From Microbacterium sp. BH-3-3-3 (lineage in GTDB: Bacteria > Actinomycetota > Actinomycetes > Actinomycetales > Microbacteriaceae): a stretch of 64,000 bases of DNA. Positions 46,209 to 56,463 of this stretch are shown here, in pieces. The stretch is from assembly GCF_007679045.1 (NCBI RefSeq), contig NZ_VEFS01000003.1, positions 167,686 to 231,685 on the forward strand. Direction: 5' to 3'. The stretch's first letter is position 1, and every line of letters starts with the position of its first letter. Position numbers and translations under genes: made by a program. Under the pieces are notes generated by a model, which had not been told where the DNA came from, did not search any database, and saw nothing but the letters and a program-made list of their open reading frames with translations.

Positions 46209-46838
46209 TCAGCGGGCGGCGTAGTACTCGACGACGAGCTGAACTTCACACGTCACGGGAACCTCGGCGCGCTTGGGGCGGCGCAGAAGCTTCGCCTGCA
46301 GCGTGGAGAGGTCGACCTCGAGATAGCCCGGAACGGGGGGCAGCACTTCGGCGTGCCCACCGGCGGCGGCGACCTGGAAGGGCTCGAGGCCCTCGCTCTT
46401 GGTCTTGACGTGGATCAGCTGTCCCGGCTTGACGCGGAACGACGGGCGGTCCACGAGCTGGCCGTCGACCATGATGTGGCGGTGCACGACGAGCTGGCGA
46501 GCCTGCGCGGTGGTGCGGGCGAAGCCCGAACGCACGACGAGGGCGTCCAGACGCATCTCGAGCAGCTCGACCAGGTTCTCACCGGTCAGGCCGTCGGTGC
46601 GGCGGGCCTCGTTGAACGCGATGCGAAGCTGCTTCTCGCGGATGCCGTACTGCTCGCGCAGACGCTGCTTCTCACGGAGACGGACGGCGTAGTCGCTGTC
46701 GGCCTTGCGCTTGGTGCGGCCGTGCTCACCGGGAGCGTAGGGACGCTTCTCGAGGTAGCGGGCGGCCTTGGGGGTGAGTGCGACGCCGAGGGCGCGCGAC
46801 AGACGCACCTTGCGGCGGTCCTGAGACTTCGTGGTCAC
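46209..46838 (-). CDS. rpsD: 30S ribosomal protein S4
   Basis: Primary 16S rRNA binding protein of the small subunit. The 209-residue protein has the N-terminal S4 domain, KRPYAPGEHG and KQRLREQYGIREKQLR, and the S4 RNA-binding domain with LVVHRHIMVDG and PSFRVKPGQ. The GTG start follows GGAAGGAG by seven bases, a strong ribosome site. The zinc cysteines of the S4 C+ type are absent, so it is the C- form. It is separated from the other ribosomal genes, as is common in this family. Confidence 0.97.
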   Translation of the reverse strand: MTTKSQDRRKVRLSRALGVALTPKAARYLEKRPYAPGEHGRTKRKADSDYAVRLREKQRLREQYGIREKQLRIAFNEARRTDGLTGENLVELLEMRLDALVVRSGFARTTAQARQLVVHRHIMVDGQLVDRPSFRVKPGQLIHVKTKSEGLEPFQVAAAGGHAEVLPPVPGYLEVDLSTLQAKLLRRPKRAEVPVTCEVQLVVEYYAAR

Positions 46839-47026
46839 GAAGTTCTCCTTCCGATGACGTGGCCGCGCCTTTCACGGCTCACGGGCGTATCGCCCCCTTC
46901 CGCCCGATCCGAAGCGCACGCCGGGGCGCACCGGAAGGTGATCACAGGAAGGAGGGGATGCCCGAAAACCCTGTTTCGAGCCGGTTCATGCTATCAGAGC
47001 GCGCCGGGAGCATGCCTGATGCCGCG
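46839..47026. other. Gap between rarA and rpsD, probable rpsD promoter/leader
   Basis: No gene is visible in these 188 bases. On the minus strand TAGCAT (46993-46988) could be a -10 box about 150 bases before the rpsD GTG, leaving a long leader in which S4-type autoregulation would be possible. The -35 is weak. Confidence 0.35.
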
Positions 47027-48442
47027 TCAGCGCCCCTCGAGGATGCGGCGGATCTTCTCGAGACGCGCCGACACGTCGCGTTCGGCACCGTGACTGGTGG
47101 GTTCGTAGTACCGCTTGCCGACGAGCTCGTCGGGCAGGTACTGCTGCGTGACGATGCCGATGTCGCTGTCGTGCGCGTACTTGTAGCCCTTGCCGTGCCC
47201 GAGTCGCTTGGCGCCGGGATAATGGGCGTCGCGTAGGTGCATCGGCACGCGTCCGAACCCGCCCGCGCGCACGTCGGCGATCGCGGCGTTGATGGCGTTG
47301 TAGGCGGCGTTCGACTTGGCGGTCGTGGCGAGGTACACGGTCGCCTCGGCAAGGGGGATGCGTCCCTCAGGCATGCCGATGAACGCGACCGCGTCGGCCG
47401 CGGCGACCGCGATCTGCAGGGCCTGCGGGTCGGCCATGCCGATGTCTTCCGCGGCCGAGATGACCAGGCGCCGCGCGATGAAGCGGGGGTCCTCGCCCGC
47501 CTCGATCATGCGCGCGAGGTAGTGGATCGCGGCATCCGGATCCGACCCCCGCACCGACTTGATGAAGGCGCTGATGACGTCGTAGTGCTCGTCGCCCTGG
47601 CGGTCGTAGCGGAGCAGGGCGCGGTCGACGGCCTGGGCGATGTGGTCGGCGGTGATGACGGGGAGCTCGTCTCCCCCGCCGGTGAACGGACCGGGATCGT
47701 CGTCGTCGTCGGAGTCGTCTTCGTCCTCGGCGTCGCGGACGGCCGGTGCGGTCGCCCCCGCATCGTCGCCCGCGACAGAGGCCGCCGCCTCGAGGGCGGT
47801 GAGGGCGCGTCGGGCGTCGCCGGAGGCCAGGCGCACCAGGGCCGCCCGGGCGTCGTCGTCGAGCACCACGCGTCCGGCGAGGCCGCGGGGGTCGGCCACC
47901 GCGCGATCCACCAGGGCTCCGAGGTCGTCGTCGCCGAGGGGACGCAGGGTCAGCAGGAGCGAGCGCGAGAGCAGGGGCGAGATCACCGAGAACGACGGGT
48001 TCTCGGTGGTCGCGGCGATGAGCACGACCCAGCCGTTCTCGACGCCGGGCAGCAGCGCGTCTTGCTGGGCCTTGGTGAAGCGGTGGATCTCGTCGAGGAA
48101 CAGGATCGTCGACTGCCCGTACAGATCGCGCTGGGTGAGGGCTTCTTGCATGACCTCGCGCACGTCTTTGACGCCCGCGGTGATCGCCGACAACTCCACG
48201 AAGCGTCGCCCCGACGATCGGGCGATGGCCTGGGCGAGCGTCGTCTTGCCGGTGCCGGGCGGGCCCCAGAGGATGACCGAGGCCGCCGACGCGGATGACG
48301 AGGAGTCGGTCGTCGCGAGTGTGACCAACGGCGATCCCGGTCGCAGCAAGTGCCCTTGGCCGGCGACCTCGTCGAGGCTGGTCGGCCGCATGCGCACGGC
48401 GAGCGGCGTCTGGCCCTGAAAGAGGGCGGAGGAAGGGGTCAC
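47027..48442 (-). CDS. rarA: Replication-associated recombination protein RarA (MgsA)
   Basis: Clamp-loader-like AAA+ ATPase acting at stalled forks. The 471-residue protein has Walker [10 protein letters not shown] (60-68), Walker B LDEIHRF, sensor residues in ATTENPSF, and the RarA C-terminal tetramerisation region ([18 protein letters not shown]). Between the AAA+ lid and the C-terminal domain is an acidic insert ([13 protein letters not shown], near 240) not found in E. coli RarA. It reads toward rpsD and diverges from the small membrane protein gene at 48569. Confidence 0.93.
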   Translation of the reverse strand: MTPSSALFQGQTPLAVRMRPTSLDEVAGQGHLLRPGSPLVTLATTDSSSSASAASVILWGPPGTGKTTLAQAIARSSGRRFVELSAITAGVKDVREVMQEALTQRDLYGQSTILFLDEIHRFTKAQQDALLPGVENGWVVLIAATTENPSFSVISPLLSRSLLLTLRPLGDDDLGALVDRAVADPRGLAGRVVLDDDARAALVRLASGDARRALTALEAAASVAGDDAGATAPAVRDAEDEDDSDDDDDPGPFTGGGDELPVITADHIAQAVDRALLRYDRQGDEHYDVISAFIKSVRGSDPDAAIHYLARMIEAGEDPRFIARRLVISAAEDIGMADPQALQIAVAAADAVAFIGMPEGRIPLAEATVYLATTAKSNAAYNAINAAIADVRAGGFGRVPMHLRDAHYPGAKRLGHGKGYKYAHDSDIGIVTQQYLPDELVGKRYYEPTSHGAERDVSARLEKIRRILEGR

Positions 48443-48568
48443 CCCTCCAGGCTAACCGCGGCCTCCGACATCGAGCCCGGGCGGGCGGACCGCGACGGGC
48501 GCGGGCGGGAATGTCGCGCGGGCGCCGCTTTGTAGGATCGAAGGGCCCGTGACGGGCGAGAGGAGTCG

Positions 48569-48862
48569 ATGGTGGCGACGCGCGGAAAAGACCGGCAGAC
48601 GCGGGAGCAGCGCGAGCGCGCCCGCACCTACCAGGCGCGGCTCGAGCTGCACGAGCGACAGGGACGACGCCGTCGGCGCGACAACCTACTCGCCGTCGTG
48701 GTCGGTCTCGTCGTGATCGCCGGAGCCATCGGCGTGCAGACCGCGTACTTCGTGGCCGGGCCCGGTGCTCCCGCGCCCTCGCCGTCGACGCCCGCCACGC
48801 CCGCGTCGACGCCCGACACCTCCCCCTCCGCGCCTGCTCCCGCGGCGACGCCGACGCCCTGA
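48569..48862 (+). CDS. Single-pass membrane protein resembling the anchor of PPIases
   Basis: A 97-residue protein: basic N-terminus with repeated REQRERARTYQARLELHERQ (coil-like), one transmembrane helix (about 39-62), then a Pro/Ala/Ser/Thr-rich tail. The N-terminal layout resembles the membrane anchor of actinobacterial cyclophilins (PpiB type), but no cyclophilin domain follows. AGGAG four bases before the ATG supports translation. It could be a remnant, a stand-alone anchor, or an unrelated small membrane protein. Confidence 0.7.
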   Translation: MVATRGKDRQTREQRERARTYQARLELHERQGRRRRRDNLLAVVVGLVVIAGAIGVQTAYFVAGPGAPAPSPSTPATPASTPDTSPSAPAPAATPTP

Positions 48863-48943
48863 TCCTGTCTCGCGGGGGCCGCGCGTACTAGGCTCGGAGG
48901 GTCCTTCTCCCCCAGGCGGTTCTGCCGCGATGAGGTGCTACCC

Positions 48944-50653
48944 GTGACTTCCGTCCCCACCCCCGAGTCCTCCGACCCGCGCGACGCCGCGAACGACGTC
49001 GAGGTCGACACCACCCAGGCCGACAGCGCCGAGACGGCCGAGGCCGTCGAGGCTCCGGATGCCGCGGCCTCCGACGACCTGACGGCCCCGGTCTCCGCCG
49101 ATGAGACGTCGGACGCTCCCGCCGAGGAATCCCCCGTCGAAGACGCGGCCGCGGCTGACGCCCCCGCCGCTGACGAGGCCTCCGTCGAGGATGCCTCTGC
49201 GGAGGACGCGCCCGCCGAGGGTGCTCCTGCGGACGAGGCTCCCGCCGCGGACGCCGTCGAGGACGCCCCCGCTGAGGACGCTGCCGCCGCTGAGGCTCCC
49301 GCCGAAGACGCCCCTGCCGAGGACGCGTCCGCGAACGATGAGGCCCCCGCCGCCCCGGCGGCCCCCGGCCCCCGCCCCGGTGCGCGCGTGCCCGGTCCCC
49401 CGCCCGGCAAGAAGGCCTCCACCTCGTCGACCGAGCCCTGGGGCCGCGTCGATGACGAAGGCACCGTGTCGGTCCGCGAGGGCGACGAGTGGCGCGTCGT
49501 CGGGCAGTACCCCGACGGCACCCCCGCCGAGGCCCTCGCCTACTTCCAACGCAAGTTCGCCGACCTCGCCGGCGAGGTCACGCTGCTCGAGACCCGTCAC
49601 CGTCGCGGTGGCGCCTCGGCGTCCGACCTGCGCGCCGCGGCCAAGGCGCTGCACGGCAAGCTCGACGGTGCCGCAGCGGTCGGCGACCTCTCGGCTCTGA
49701 TCACCCGCGTCGACGCCCTCACCTCCGAACTCGCCGAGGCGAGTGAGACCGAGGCCGTCGCCGCCAAGCAGGCCACCGAAGAGGCCGTGCGCGAGCGCAC
49801 CGCGATCGTCGAAGAGGCCGAGGCCCTGGCCGCTCGCGACCCGCAGACGGTGCAGTGGAAGCAGATGACGGCCGACATGACCGCGTTGTTCGACCGGTGG
49901 CAGGCCCACCAGCAGAACGGTCCGCGCCTGTCGAAGTCGACCGCCCAGCAGCTATGGCGCCGCTTCCGCGACGCCCGCGCCACGGTCGACCGCCACCGCC
50001 GCGAGTTCTTCTCGTCGCTCGACGAGACCCACAAGGCCGCGCGCGAGGCGAAGACCCGCCTGGTGGAGCGTGCCGAGGCACTCGCCCCCCGTGGCGAAGA
50101 CGGCATCGGCGCGTACCGCGATCTGCTCGACGCGTGGAAGGCCACCGGCCGCGCCGGCCGCAAGGTCGACGACGCCCTGTGGGCGCGCTTCAAGGCCGCC
50201 GGCGACGCGCTCTACGGCGCGCGCATCGAGCGCGAGTCGGCCGACGCCGAGGCGTCGAAGGAGAAGATCGAGCAGAAGCGCGTGCTGCTGCAGGAGGCCG
50301 CTCCGATCGTCGATGAGAAGAACATCGCCACGGCGCGCCAGAAGCTCACCGCGATCCAGCGTCAGTGGGACGAGATCGGTCGCATCTTCCCCCGCGACAA
50401 GGAGCGCGCCCTCGACGACGAGCTCCGCAACATCGAGCAGAGCGTGCGCACCCGCGAAGACGCCGACTGGAAGCGCAACGATCCCGAGCAGAAGGCGCGC
50501 GCCAACGACATGACGCGTCAGCTCACCGACGCCATCGACAAGCTCGAGGCCGAGCTCGCCGCCGCCGAGGCCAAGGGCGACAAGCGCGCCGTGGCCCAGA
50601 CGCAGGAGGCCCTCGAGGCGCGCCGCACCTGGCTGCGCGCTCTCGGCGGCTGA
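48944..50653 (+). CDS. DUF349 protein with acidic Ala/Pro-rich N-terminus
   Basis: A 569-residue protein. The first 150 residues are low-complexity (repeats of AEDAPAEDA, APADEAPAA), then a short TEPWGRVDDEGTVSV segment, and from about 210 onward repeated DUF349 modules rich in helices with W-x-R-F-R-D and KAR motifs. DUF349 proteins are known in several phyla without settled function. The GTG at 48944 is favoured by GAGG about eight bases upstream; a GTG three codons earlier is also open. The start of the AbiEi-like gene follows after 78 bases. Confidence 0.85.
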   Translation: MTSVPTPESSDPRDAANDVEVDTTQADSAETAEAVEAPDAAASDDLTAPVSADETSDAPAEESPVEDAAAADAPAADEASVEDASAEDAPAEGAPADEAPAADAVEDAPAEDAAAAEAPAEDAPAEDASANDEAPAAPAAPGPRPGARVPGPPPGKKASTSSTEPWGRVDDEGTVSVREGDEWRVVGQYPDGTPAEALAYFQRKFADLAGEVTLLETRHRRGGASASDLRAAAKALHGKLDGAAAVGDLSALITRVDALTSELAEASETEAVAAKQATEEAVRERTAIVEEAEALAARDPQTVQWKQMTADMTALFDRWQAHQQNGPRLSKSTAQQLWRRFRDARATVDRHRREFFSSLDETHKAAREAKTRLVERAEALAPRGEDGIGAYRDLLDAWKATGRAGRKVDDALWARFKAAGDALYGARIERESADAEASKEKIEQKRVLLQEAAPIVDEKNIATARQKLTAIQRQWDEIGRIFPRDKERALDDELRNIEQSVRTREDADWKRNDPEQKARANDMTRQLTDAIDKLEAELAAAEAKGDKRAVAQTQEALEARRTWLRALGG

Positions 50654-50701
50654 ACAGGCCGACCCACCGGGTTATCCACAGGCTGACGGACTTCCGTCAC
50701 G

Positions 50702-50743
50702 GGGCGACACCGTTCCCGCCACACTGGCGGAATGGTGTCGCCC
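50702..50743 (+). promoter_or_regulatory. Hairpin enclosing the start codon of the AbiEi-like gene
   Basis: Outer stem GGGCGACACC/GGTGTCGCCC (10 bp, 50702-50711 with 50734-50743) and inner stem CCGCCA/TGGCGG with a 3-nt loop; the ATG (50732-50734) lies in the right-hand bulge. In RNA this would hide the start site. Confidence 0.5.
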
Positions 50744-51295
50744 TTCCTGTTCTTCCCCGGTGAGCGTCTGTCGATCGCCGAGCTCACCGCTGCGTGCCTC
50801 GACGGCATCCTGGTCCCGCTCGGGGCGGGCTACATCCCCGCCGATGCCGTCGAGACGCCGTGGATGCGCGCGCGCAGCATCGCCCCGCTCGTGGGTGAGC
50901 GGTGGGCGGCGATCCGCCTGAGCGCGGCGTGGATCCACGGCGGGGTGCTGACCGAACCGTATCGACACCACGTGCAGCGCGTCGCGGCCACCCGCGCCCG
51001 CGCGCCGCACGACGCGCGCGTCGTGTCTCACGAGGTGCGCCTTGCGGCCGCCGACGTGCGGCAGGTGGCGGGGGTGTCGGTCACCGCACCCGTACGCACC
51101 CTCGTCGACCTCGCGCGCAGCGACGACGAGACCGAGCGTCATGCCGCTCGCATGTGGGCCGCCGATGATCCCGGAGCTCGGGATGACGCGGTCGAGTGGC
51201 TCGCGCGGCATCCGCGATTCCCTTTCGCCCGTCGCGCCGCCGACGTGCTCGCGCAGACGGCGGCGGGTTGGTCCGAGTCGCAGGCCACGAGCTGA
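50732..51295 (+). CDS. AbiEi-like (type IV antitoxin C-terminal domain) protein
   Basis: A 187-residue protein with the layout of the AbiEi family: an N-terminal half with an aromatic WAAIRLSAAWIHGG strand and a C-terminal half with VRQVAGVSVTAPVRTLVDLARS, typical of the AbiEi C-terminal domain. No partner AbiEii nucleotidyltransferase gene is adjacent, so this is an orphan or a repurposed protein. No Shine-Dalgarno is visible and the start lies in a hairpin, so the start is uncertain. Confidence 0.7.
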   Translation: MVSPFLFFPGERLSIAELTAACLDGILVPLGAGYIPADAVETPWMRARSIAPLVGERWAAIRLSAAWIHGGVLTEPYRHHVQRVAATRARAPHDARVVSHEVRLAAADVRQVAGVSVTAPVRTLVDLARSDDETERHAARMWAADDPGARDDAVEWLARHPRFPFARRAADVLAQTAAGWSESQATS

Positions 51296-51394
51296 CGCGT
51301 CGGATCCCCCGGCCGCCGTGACGATCCACGATTGAATCGAGCGAGACGGCGCACGGGCAGACCGGCACGCGGCCTCGGTCGTGAGACGCCGGCC

Positions 51395-53644
51395 TTACGA
51401 CGAGGTGACGCGGTACACGTCGTAGACGGCGTCGATGCGGCGCACGGCGTTGAGCACCCGGTCGAGGTGCACGGTGTCGCCCATCTCGAACACGAACTTG
51501 CTCAGGGCGAGGCGGTCGTTGGTGGTCGATACGGTCGCCGAGAGGATGTTGACGTGATGCTCGCTGAGCACGCGCGTGACGTCGCTCAGCAGACCCGAGC
51601 GGTCGAGGGCCTCGACTTGGATCTGCACGAGGAACACGCTCTTGGTCGTCGGCGCCCACTCGACCTCGATGAGACGGTCGGGTTCTTCCTTGAGCGAGCG
51701 CACGTTGGTGCAGTCGCCGCGGTGCACCGAGACTCCGCTGCCGCGCGTGACGAAGCCGACGATCTCGTCGCCGGGCACGGGCGTGCAGCACTTGGCGAGC
51801 TTGACGAGGATGTCGGGGGCTCCGCGCACGAGGACGCCGGAGTCTCCGCCGCGCGGGGCGCGGCTGCGCCCGACGGGGATGTCGATGGGACCGGTGTTGG
51901 TCTCTTCGGCGCTGACGAGCGCGGTGACCTTCTCGATGACCGACTGGGTCGAGACGTGGCCTTCTCCGACCGCGGCGTACAGGGCGGAGACGTCTTCGTA
52001 GTGGAACTGCCGCGCCACCTCGGTGAACGAGTCCTGGTTCATCAGGCGCTGCAGCGGCAGGTTCTGCCGGCGCATCGCGCGCGCGATGGAGTCCTTGCCC
52101 TGCTCGATGGCCTCTTCGCGACGCTCCTTGGTGAACCACCCGCGGATCTTGTTGCGCGCGCGGGTGCTCTTGACGAAGCCGAGCCAGTCCTGGCTGGGGC
52201 CGGCATCGGGGTTCTTCGAGGTGAAGACCTCGACGACGTCGCCGCTCTGCAGAGTCGACTCCAGCGGCACGAGGCGACCGTTGACCTTGGCGCCCATCGT
52301 GCGGTGGCCGATCTCGGTGTGCACGGCGTAGGCGAAGTCGACGGGGGTGGCGCCGGTGGGAAGACCCACGACGCGCCCCTTCGGCGTGAAGACGTAGACC
52401 TCTTTGGCGCCGATCTCGAAGCGCAGCGAGTCGAGGAACTCCCCCGGGTCGGCGGTCTCGGCCTGCCAGTCGGAGATGTGCGCGATCCACGCCATGTCAG
52501 CGTCGACGGCCTTCGCGTCGGTCTTGCCGCCGGCCATACGCTCTTTGTACTTCCAGTGCGCGGCCACGCCGAACTCGGCCTGCTGGTGCATCTCGTTCGT
52601 GCGGATCTGGATCTCGACCGTGCGTCCGCCCGGGCCGATCACCGTCGTGTGCAGCGACTGGTACAGGTTGAACTTGGGCGTGGCGATGTAGTCCTTGAAC
52701 CGCCCGGGCAGCGGTGTCCACCGCGCGTGGATTGCGCCGAGCACCGCGTAGCAGTCCCGCACGGTCCCGACGAGGATGCGGATGCCAATGAGGTCGTAGA
52801 TGTCATCGAACTCGCGGCCCCGCACGACCATCTTCTGGTACACCGAGTACAGCTGCTTCGGTCGACCCATGACGCGCCCGCGCACGCGGAGCTCGCGCAG
52901 GTCGGCGTCGACGGCGTCGATCACGTTCTGCACGTACTGCTCGCGCTGCGGGGTGCGCTGTTTGACGAGGCTCTCGATCTCGGCGTAGAGCTTGGGGTGC
53001 ATGACCGCGAACGAGAGGTCTTCGAGCTCGCTCTTGATCGCCTGGATGCCGAGGCGGTGAGCCAGCGGGGCGTAGATCTCGAGCGTCTCAGTGGCCTTCT
53101 TGGCCGCCTTGTGGGGCGGCACGAAGCCCCAGGTGCGCGCGTTGTGCAGGCGGTCGGCGAGCTTGATCAGCAGCACGCGGATGTCTTTCGACATCGCCAC
53201 GATCATCTTGCGGACGGTCTCGGCCTGCGCGCTGTCGCCGTATTTGACCTTGTCGAGCTTGGTGACGCCGTCGACGAGCATCGCCACCTCGTCGCCGAAG
53301 TCGGCGGCCAGCTCGTCGAGCGGGTAGTCGGTGTCTTCGACCGTGTCGTGCAGGAGGGCCGCGGCGATGGCCTTCGGTCCCAACCCCAGCTCGGCGAGGA
53401 TCTGCGCGACGGCGAGCGGGTGCGTGATGTACGGCTCGCCGCTCTGACGCTTCTGTCCGTCGTGCGCCTTGTCGGCGACGGCGTAGGCACGCTCGATGAT
53501 CGCGAGATCACCCTTGGGGTGATGCGTGCGCACCGTTCGCAGCAGCTTGTCGACGTCGTCGCGACGGGCGGCTCGCGAGAAGATGCGCGGCACGAGGCGT
53601 CGCAGCGAGGACGGCGGCGGCGCGGAGGATGCGGTCTCGGTCAT
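51395..53644 (-). CDS. rsh: Bifunctional (p)ppGpp synthetase/hydrolase RelA/SpoT (Rsh)
   Basis: Makes and degrades the alarmone (p)ppGpp. The 749-residue protein has an HD-type hydrolase domain (HDTVEDTDY), the synthetase domain with [15 protein letters not shown] and [11 protein letters not shown], a TGS domain ([17 protein letters not shown]), and C-terminal CC/ACT domains ending [18 protein letters not shown] sequence. The ATG at 53644 follows GGAAGGGG by five bases. This full-length bifunctional form is the rule in actinobacteria. Confidence 0.96.
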   Translation of the reverse strand: MTETASSAPPPSSLRRLVPRIFSRAARRDDVDKLLRTVRTHHPKGDLAIIERAYAVADKAHDGQKRQSGEPYITHPLAVAQILAELGLGPKAIAAALLHDTVEDTDYPLDELAADFGDEVAMLVDGVTKLDKVKYGDSAQAETVRKMIVAMSKDIRVLLIKLADRLHNARTWGFVPPHKAAKKATETLEIYAPLAHRLGIQAIKSELEDLSFAVMHPKLYAEIESLVKQRTPQREQYVQNVIDAVDADLRELRVRGRVMGRPKQLYSVYQKMVVRGREFDDIYDLIGIRILVGTVRDCYAVLGAIHARWTPLPGRFKDYIATPKFNLYQSLHTTVIGPGGRTVEIQIRTNEMHQQAEFGVAAHWKYKERMAGGKTDAKAVDADMAWIAHISDWQAETADPGEFLDSLRFEIGAKEVYVFTPKGRVVGLPTGATPVDFAYAVHTEIGHRTMGAKVNGRLVPLESTLQSGDVVEVFTSKNPDAGPSQDWLGFVKSTRARNKIRGWFTKERREEAIEQGKDSIARAMRRQNLPLQRLMNQDSFTEVARQFHYEDVSALYAAVGEGHVSTQSVIEKVTALVSAEETNTGPIDIPVGRSRAPRGGDSGVLVRGAPDILVKLAKCCTPVPGDEIVGFVTRGSGVSVHRGDCTNVRSLKEEPDRLIEVEWAPTTKSVFLVQIQVEALDRSGLLSDVTRVLSEHHVNILSATVSTTNDRLALSKFVFEMGDTVHLDRVLNAVRRIDAVYDVYRVTSS

Positions 53645-53720
53645 CGCCACCCCTTCCTCACGGCCAGTCGATCAAGTCTACGCCCCGCGCGATGCCCCGG
53701 AGAGCGGCGGGGCCCCGGCC

Positions 53721-54707
53721 TCAGGCCGGGACGCCCGCCTTCTCGCGCGCGGCGACGACGCGGGCGTCGCGCTGGGCGATGGGCTTCTCCGACTCGCGCA
53801 GCAGCGCGTACATCGGCACGGCGACGAACAGGGTCGAGTAGGCCGCGACGATCGTGCCGACGAAAATCGACAGTGAGATGTCGCTCAGCGTGCGGGCACC
53901 GAGCGGAACACCGATGAAGAGGATCGCACCGACCGGGAGCACGGCCACGACCGTCGTGTTGATCGAGCGGATCAGCGTCTGGTTGGCGGCGAGGTTGACC
54001 GACTCCGCGAAGGTGCGGCCGGAGATCTCGCCGTCTTCCCTCGTGTTCTCGCGCACCTTGTCGAAGACGACGGTGGTGTCGTAGAGGGCGTAGGAGAGGA
54101 TCGTGAGGAAGCCGATCACCGCCGCGGGCGAGATCTCGAACCCGAACACCGCGTACACGCCGATGGTGATGACGAGCACGTCGACCAGGCCGATGATCGC
54201 GGCGACCGACATCTTCCACGTGCGGAAGTACAGCGCGAGGATGAGGAAGGTCAGCGCGAGGAAGATCGCCAGACCCCACAGCGACTGACGCGTGACGTCG
54301 GCGCCCCAGGTGGGACCGATGAACGAGTCGGTCACCTCGGCGGAGGGCACGTCGTACGCGCTCGCGAGCGCGGCCGAGACGGCCTGCGTCTGGTCGCTGC
54401 CGAGCTGGTCGGTCTGCACGCGGACGGCCTGGTCGCTGATCGTGGTGACGCGCGTCTGCGCGCCCGGCACGACCGAGGTCACCGCGTTCGTCGCGAGCGA
54501 CTGGTCGAAGCTCGCGGGGTTCGACACGGTGAACTGCGACCCACCCGTGAACTCGATCGAGAACTGCACGGGGCGGATGAAGGGCACGAGCGCCGCGCCG
54601 ATGACGAGCACCGCCGCGATGATGAACCACAGGCGACGACGCTGCACGAACGGGAACGAGGTCTTCCCGGAGTAGAGGTCGTTTCCGAGCTGAGACATGG
54701 AGCGCAT
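53721..54707 (-). CDS. secF: Protein translocase subunit SecF
   Basis: Accessory membrane subunit that helps pull preproteins through SecYEG using the proton motive force. The 328-residue protein has six predicted transmembrane helices, the first periplasmic domain (FTGGSQFTVS), and the family loop YDTTVVFDKVREN in helix 5. Its start overlaps the secD stop by one base. Confidence 0.95.
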   Translation of the reverse strand: MRSMSQLGNDLYSGKTSFPFVQRRRLWFIIAAVLVIGAALVPFIRPVQFSIEFTGGSQFTVSNPASFDQSLATNAVTSVVPGAQTRVTTISDQAVRVQTDQLGSDQTQAVSAALASAYDVPSAEVTDSFIGPTWGADVTRQSLWGLAIFLALTFLILALYFRTWKMSVAAIIGLVDVLVITIGVYAVFGFEISPAAVIGFLTILSYALYDTTVVFDKVRENTREDGEISGRTFAESVNLAANQTLIRSINTTVVAVLPVGAILFIGVPLGARTLSDISLSIFVGTIVAAYSTLFVAVPMYALLRESEKPIAQRDARVVAAREKAGVPA

Positions 54708-56416
54708 CAGTCGTCTCCCTCCTTCGTGGAGCGGCTATCGCCGCGGGACGCGGCAGCGAGCTCGGCCTGCTTGCGTTCGGCGATCGTCTGCCGACGTGCG
54801 GCCTCGCCCCGCGAGCGCTTGGAGCGACCGCTGTCGACGACCGGGGCGCGGAACTCCGCACGACCGCGGTAGACGGCCCCGAGCGCGTTGGGGTCCATCC
54901 CCGAGAGCGGGTGGCCCGAGCCGAAGAAGCGCGTTCGCGCCAGCAGCTGCATGACCGGGTGGGTGAACAGGATGAAGATCAGGATGTCGATCGCCGTGGT
55001 CAGGCCCAGGGTGAACGCGAAGCCCTTCACCGTGGCATCCGCGAGGATGTACAGCACGACGGCGGCGAGGATGTTGATCGACTTCGAGATGTAGATCGTG
55101 CGCTTGGCGCGACCCCATCCGTCTTCGACGGCCGCGGTGATCGACTTGCCGTCGCGCAACTCGTCGCGGATGCGTTCGAAGTACACGATGAACGAGTCGG
55201 CGGTGAAGCCGATCGTGACGATCAGACCCGCGACACCGGCGAGCGACAGGCGGAAGCCGGCGCGCCACGCGAGGATGCAGATCGCGGCGTAGGTCAACAC
55301 CGCCATCACGGCGAGAGACGCGATGATCACCGTGCCCAGGGCCCGGTAGACGATCAGCGAATAGATCGCGACGAGGCCGAGGCCGATGAGGCCGGCGATC
55401 AGACCGACCTGCAGCTGCTGCGAACCGAGTGTCGCCGACACGGTGTCACTGCTGACGACGGTGAAGCTCAGCGGCAGGGCGCCGTACTTCAGCTGGTCGG
55501 CGAGGGCCTTCGACGACTCCTGCGTGAAGCTGCCCGTGATGCTGGGGCGGCCGTCGAGGATGATGCCGTTCATCGAGGGAGCCGACAGCACCTGACCGTC
55601 GAGCACGAACGCGAACTGGTTGAAGGGTGCCTGCTTGCCGTAAAGGCGCTGGCTGATCTCGCCGAACTTCTGGGTGCCCTGGTCGTTGAAGACGAGGTTG
55701 ACGGCCCAGCGGCCGGTGTTCTGTTCCTGGCCGTTCGTGGCGTCGACGATGTCGTTTCCGTCGAGCTCGACGGGTCCGAGGATGTACTTCGTGCCGTCCT
55801 GGAGCCCGCACGTGATCATCGGCTGGTCTGCCGGGGCCTGCGCGGGGTTGCTCGGCGGGTTCGCGCAGTCGTACGAGAGGAACTGCGCCTGCAGAGCCGG
55901 GGTGATGTACGCCGGGTCGCTCGCGTCGGTCGGCGACGCGGTGGGCGTGGCCGGCAGGCTCGGGTCGGGCGTCGGGTACGGCGTGGAGTTGCCGTCGGCG
56001 CCGACGAACGTCGTGGCCGGCGAGCCCGTGAACAGCACGGGACGCAGCTGAAGCTGCGCGGCGCTCTGGATCCGCTGGCGGGTGGCCTCGTCGGCCTGGC
56101 CGGGGATCTGCACGACGATGTTCTGTCCGCCCTCGGTGGCCACGTCGGCCTCGCCGACGCCCGAGGCGTCGACGCGCTGGCGGATGATCGACACGGCCTG
56201 CTGCAGCTGATCGCTGTCGGGCGCGGCGCCGTCGGTGGTCTGGGCCTGCAGGATGATCTGCGTGCCGCCCTGGAGGTCGAGCGCGAGCTCGGGAGACCAG
56301 GAACTGGCGTTGAAGGTGTACACGCCGAGCGCGTTGATGCCGAACAGCACGCCGGTGATGGCGAGCAGTCCGGTCAACACGCGCCAGGCATGACGGACAG
56401 GAGTCGAGGGCGCCAC
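54707..56416 (-). CDS. secD: Protein translocase subunit SecD
   Basis: Partner of SecF. The 569-residue protein has an N-terminal helix, LDLQGGTQIILQA, a periplasmic P1 region interrupted by a Pro/Thr-rich stretch near residues 150-165, then six helices with GFTADSFIVYFERIRDE, the conserved DSFIVYFERI-type loop. The start is GTG. yajC lies 47 bases upstream, giving the usual yajC-secD-secF operon. Confidence 0.95.
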   Translation of the reverse strand: MAPSTPVRHAWRVLTGLLAITGVLFGINALGVYTFNASSWSPELALDLQGGTQIILQAQTTDGAAPDSDQLQQAVSIIRQRVDASGVGEADVATEGGQNIVVQIPGQADEATRQRIQSAAQLQLRPVLFTGSPATTFVGADGNSTPYPTPDPSLPATPTASPTDASDPAYITPALQAQFLSYDCANPPSNPAQAPADQPMITCGLQDGTKYILGPVELDGNDIVDATNGQEQNTGRWAVNLVFNDQGTQKFGEISQRLYGKQAPFNQFAFVLDGQVLSAPSMNGIILDGRPSITGSFTQESSKALADQLKYGALPLSFTVVSSDTVSATLGSQQLQVGLIAGLIGLGLVAIYSLIVYRALGTVIIASLAVMAVLTYAAICILAWRAGFRLSLAGVAGLIVTIGFTADSFIVYFERIRDELRDGKSITAAVEDGWGRAKRTIYISKSINILAAVVLYILADATVKGFAFTLGLTTAIDILIFILFTHPVMQLLARTRFFGSGHPLSGMDPNALGAVYRGRAEFRAPVVDSGRSKRSRGEAARRQTIAERKQAELAAASRGDSRSTKEGDD

Positions 56417-56463
56417 GGAGTCGGCTTTCTGTGCGGCGGGCGAGTACGGCGGAAGAGCGGAGG

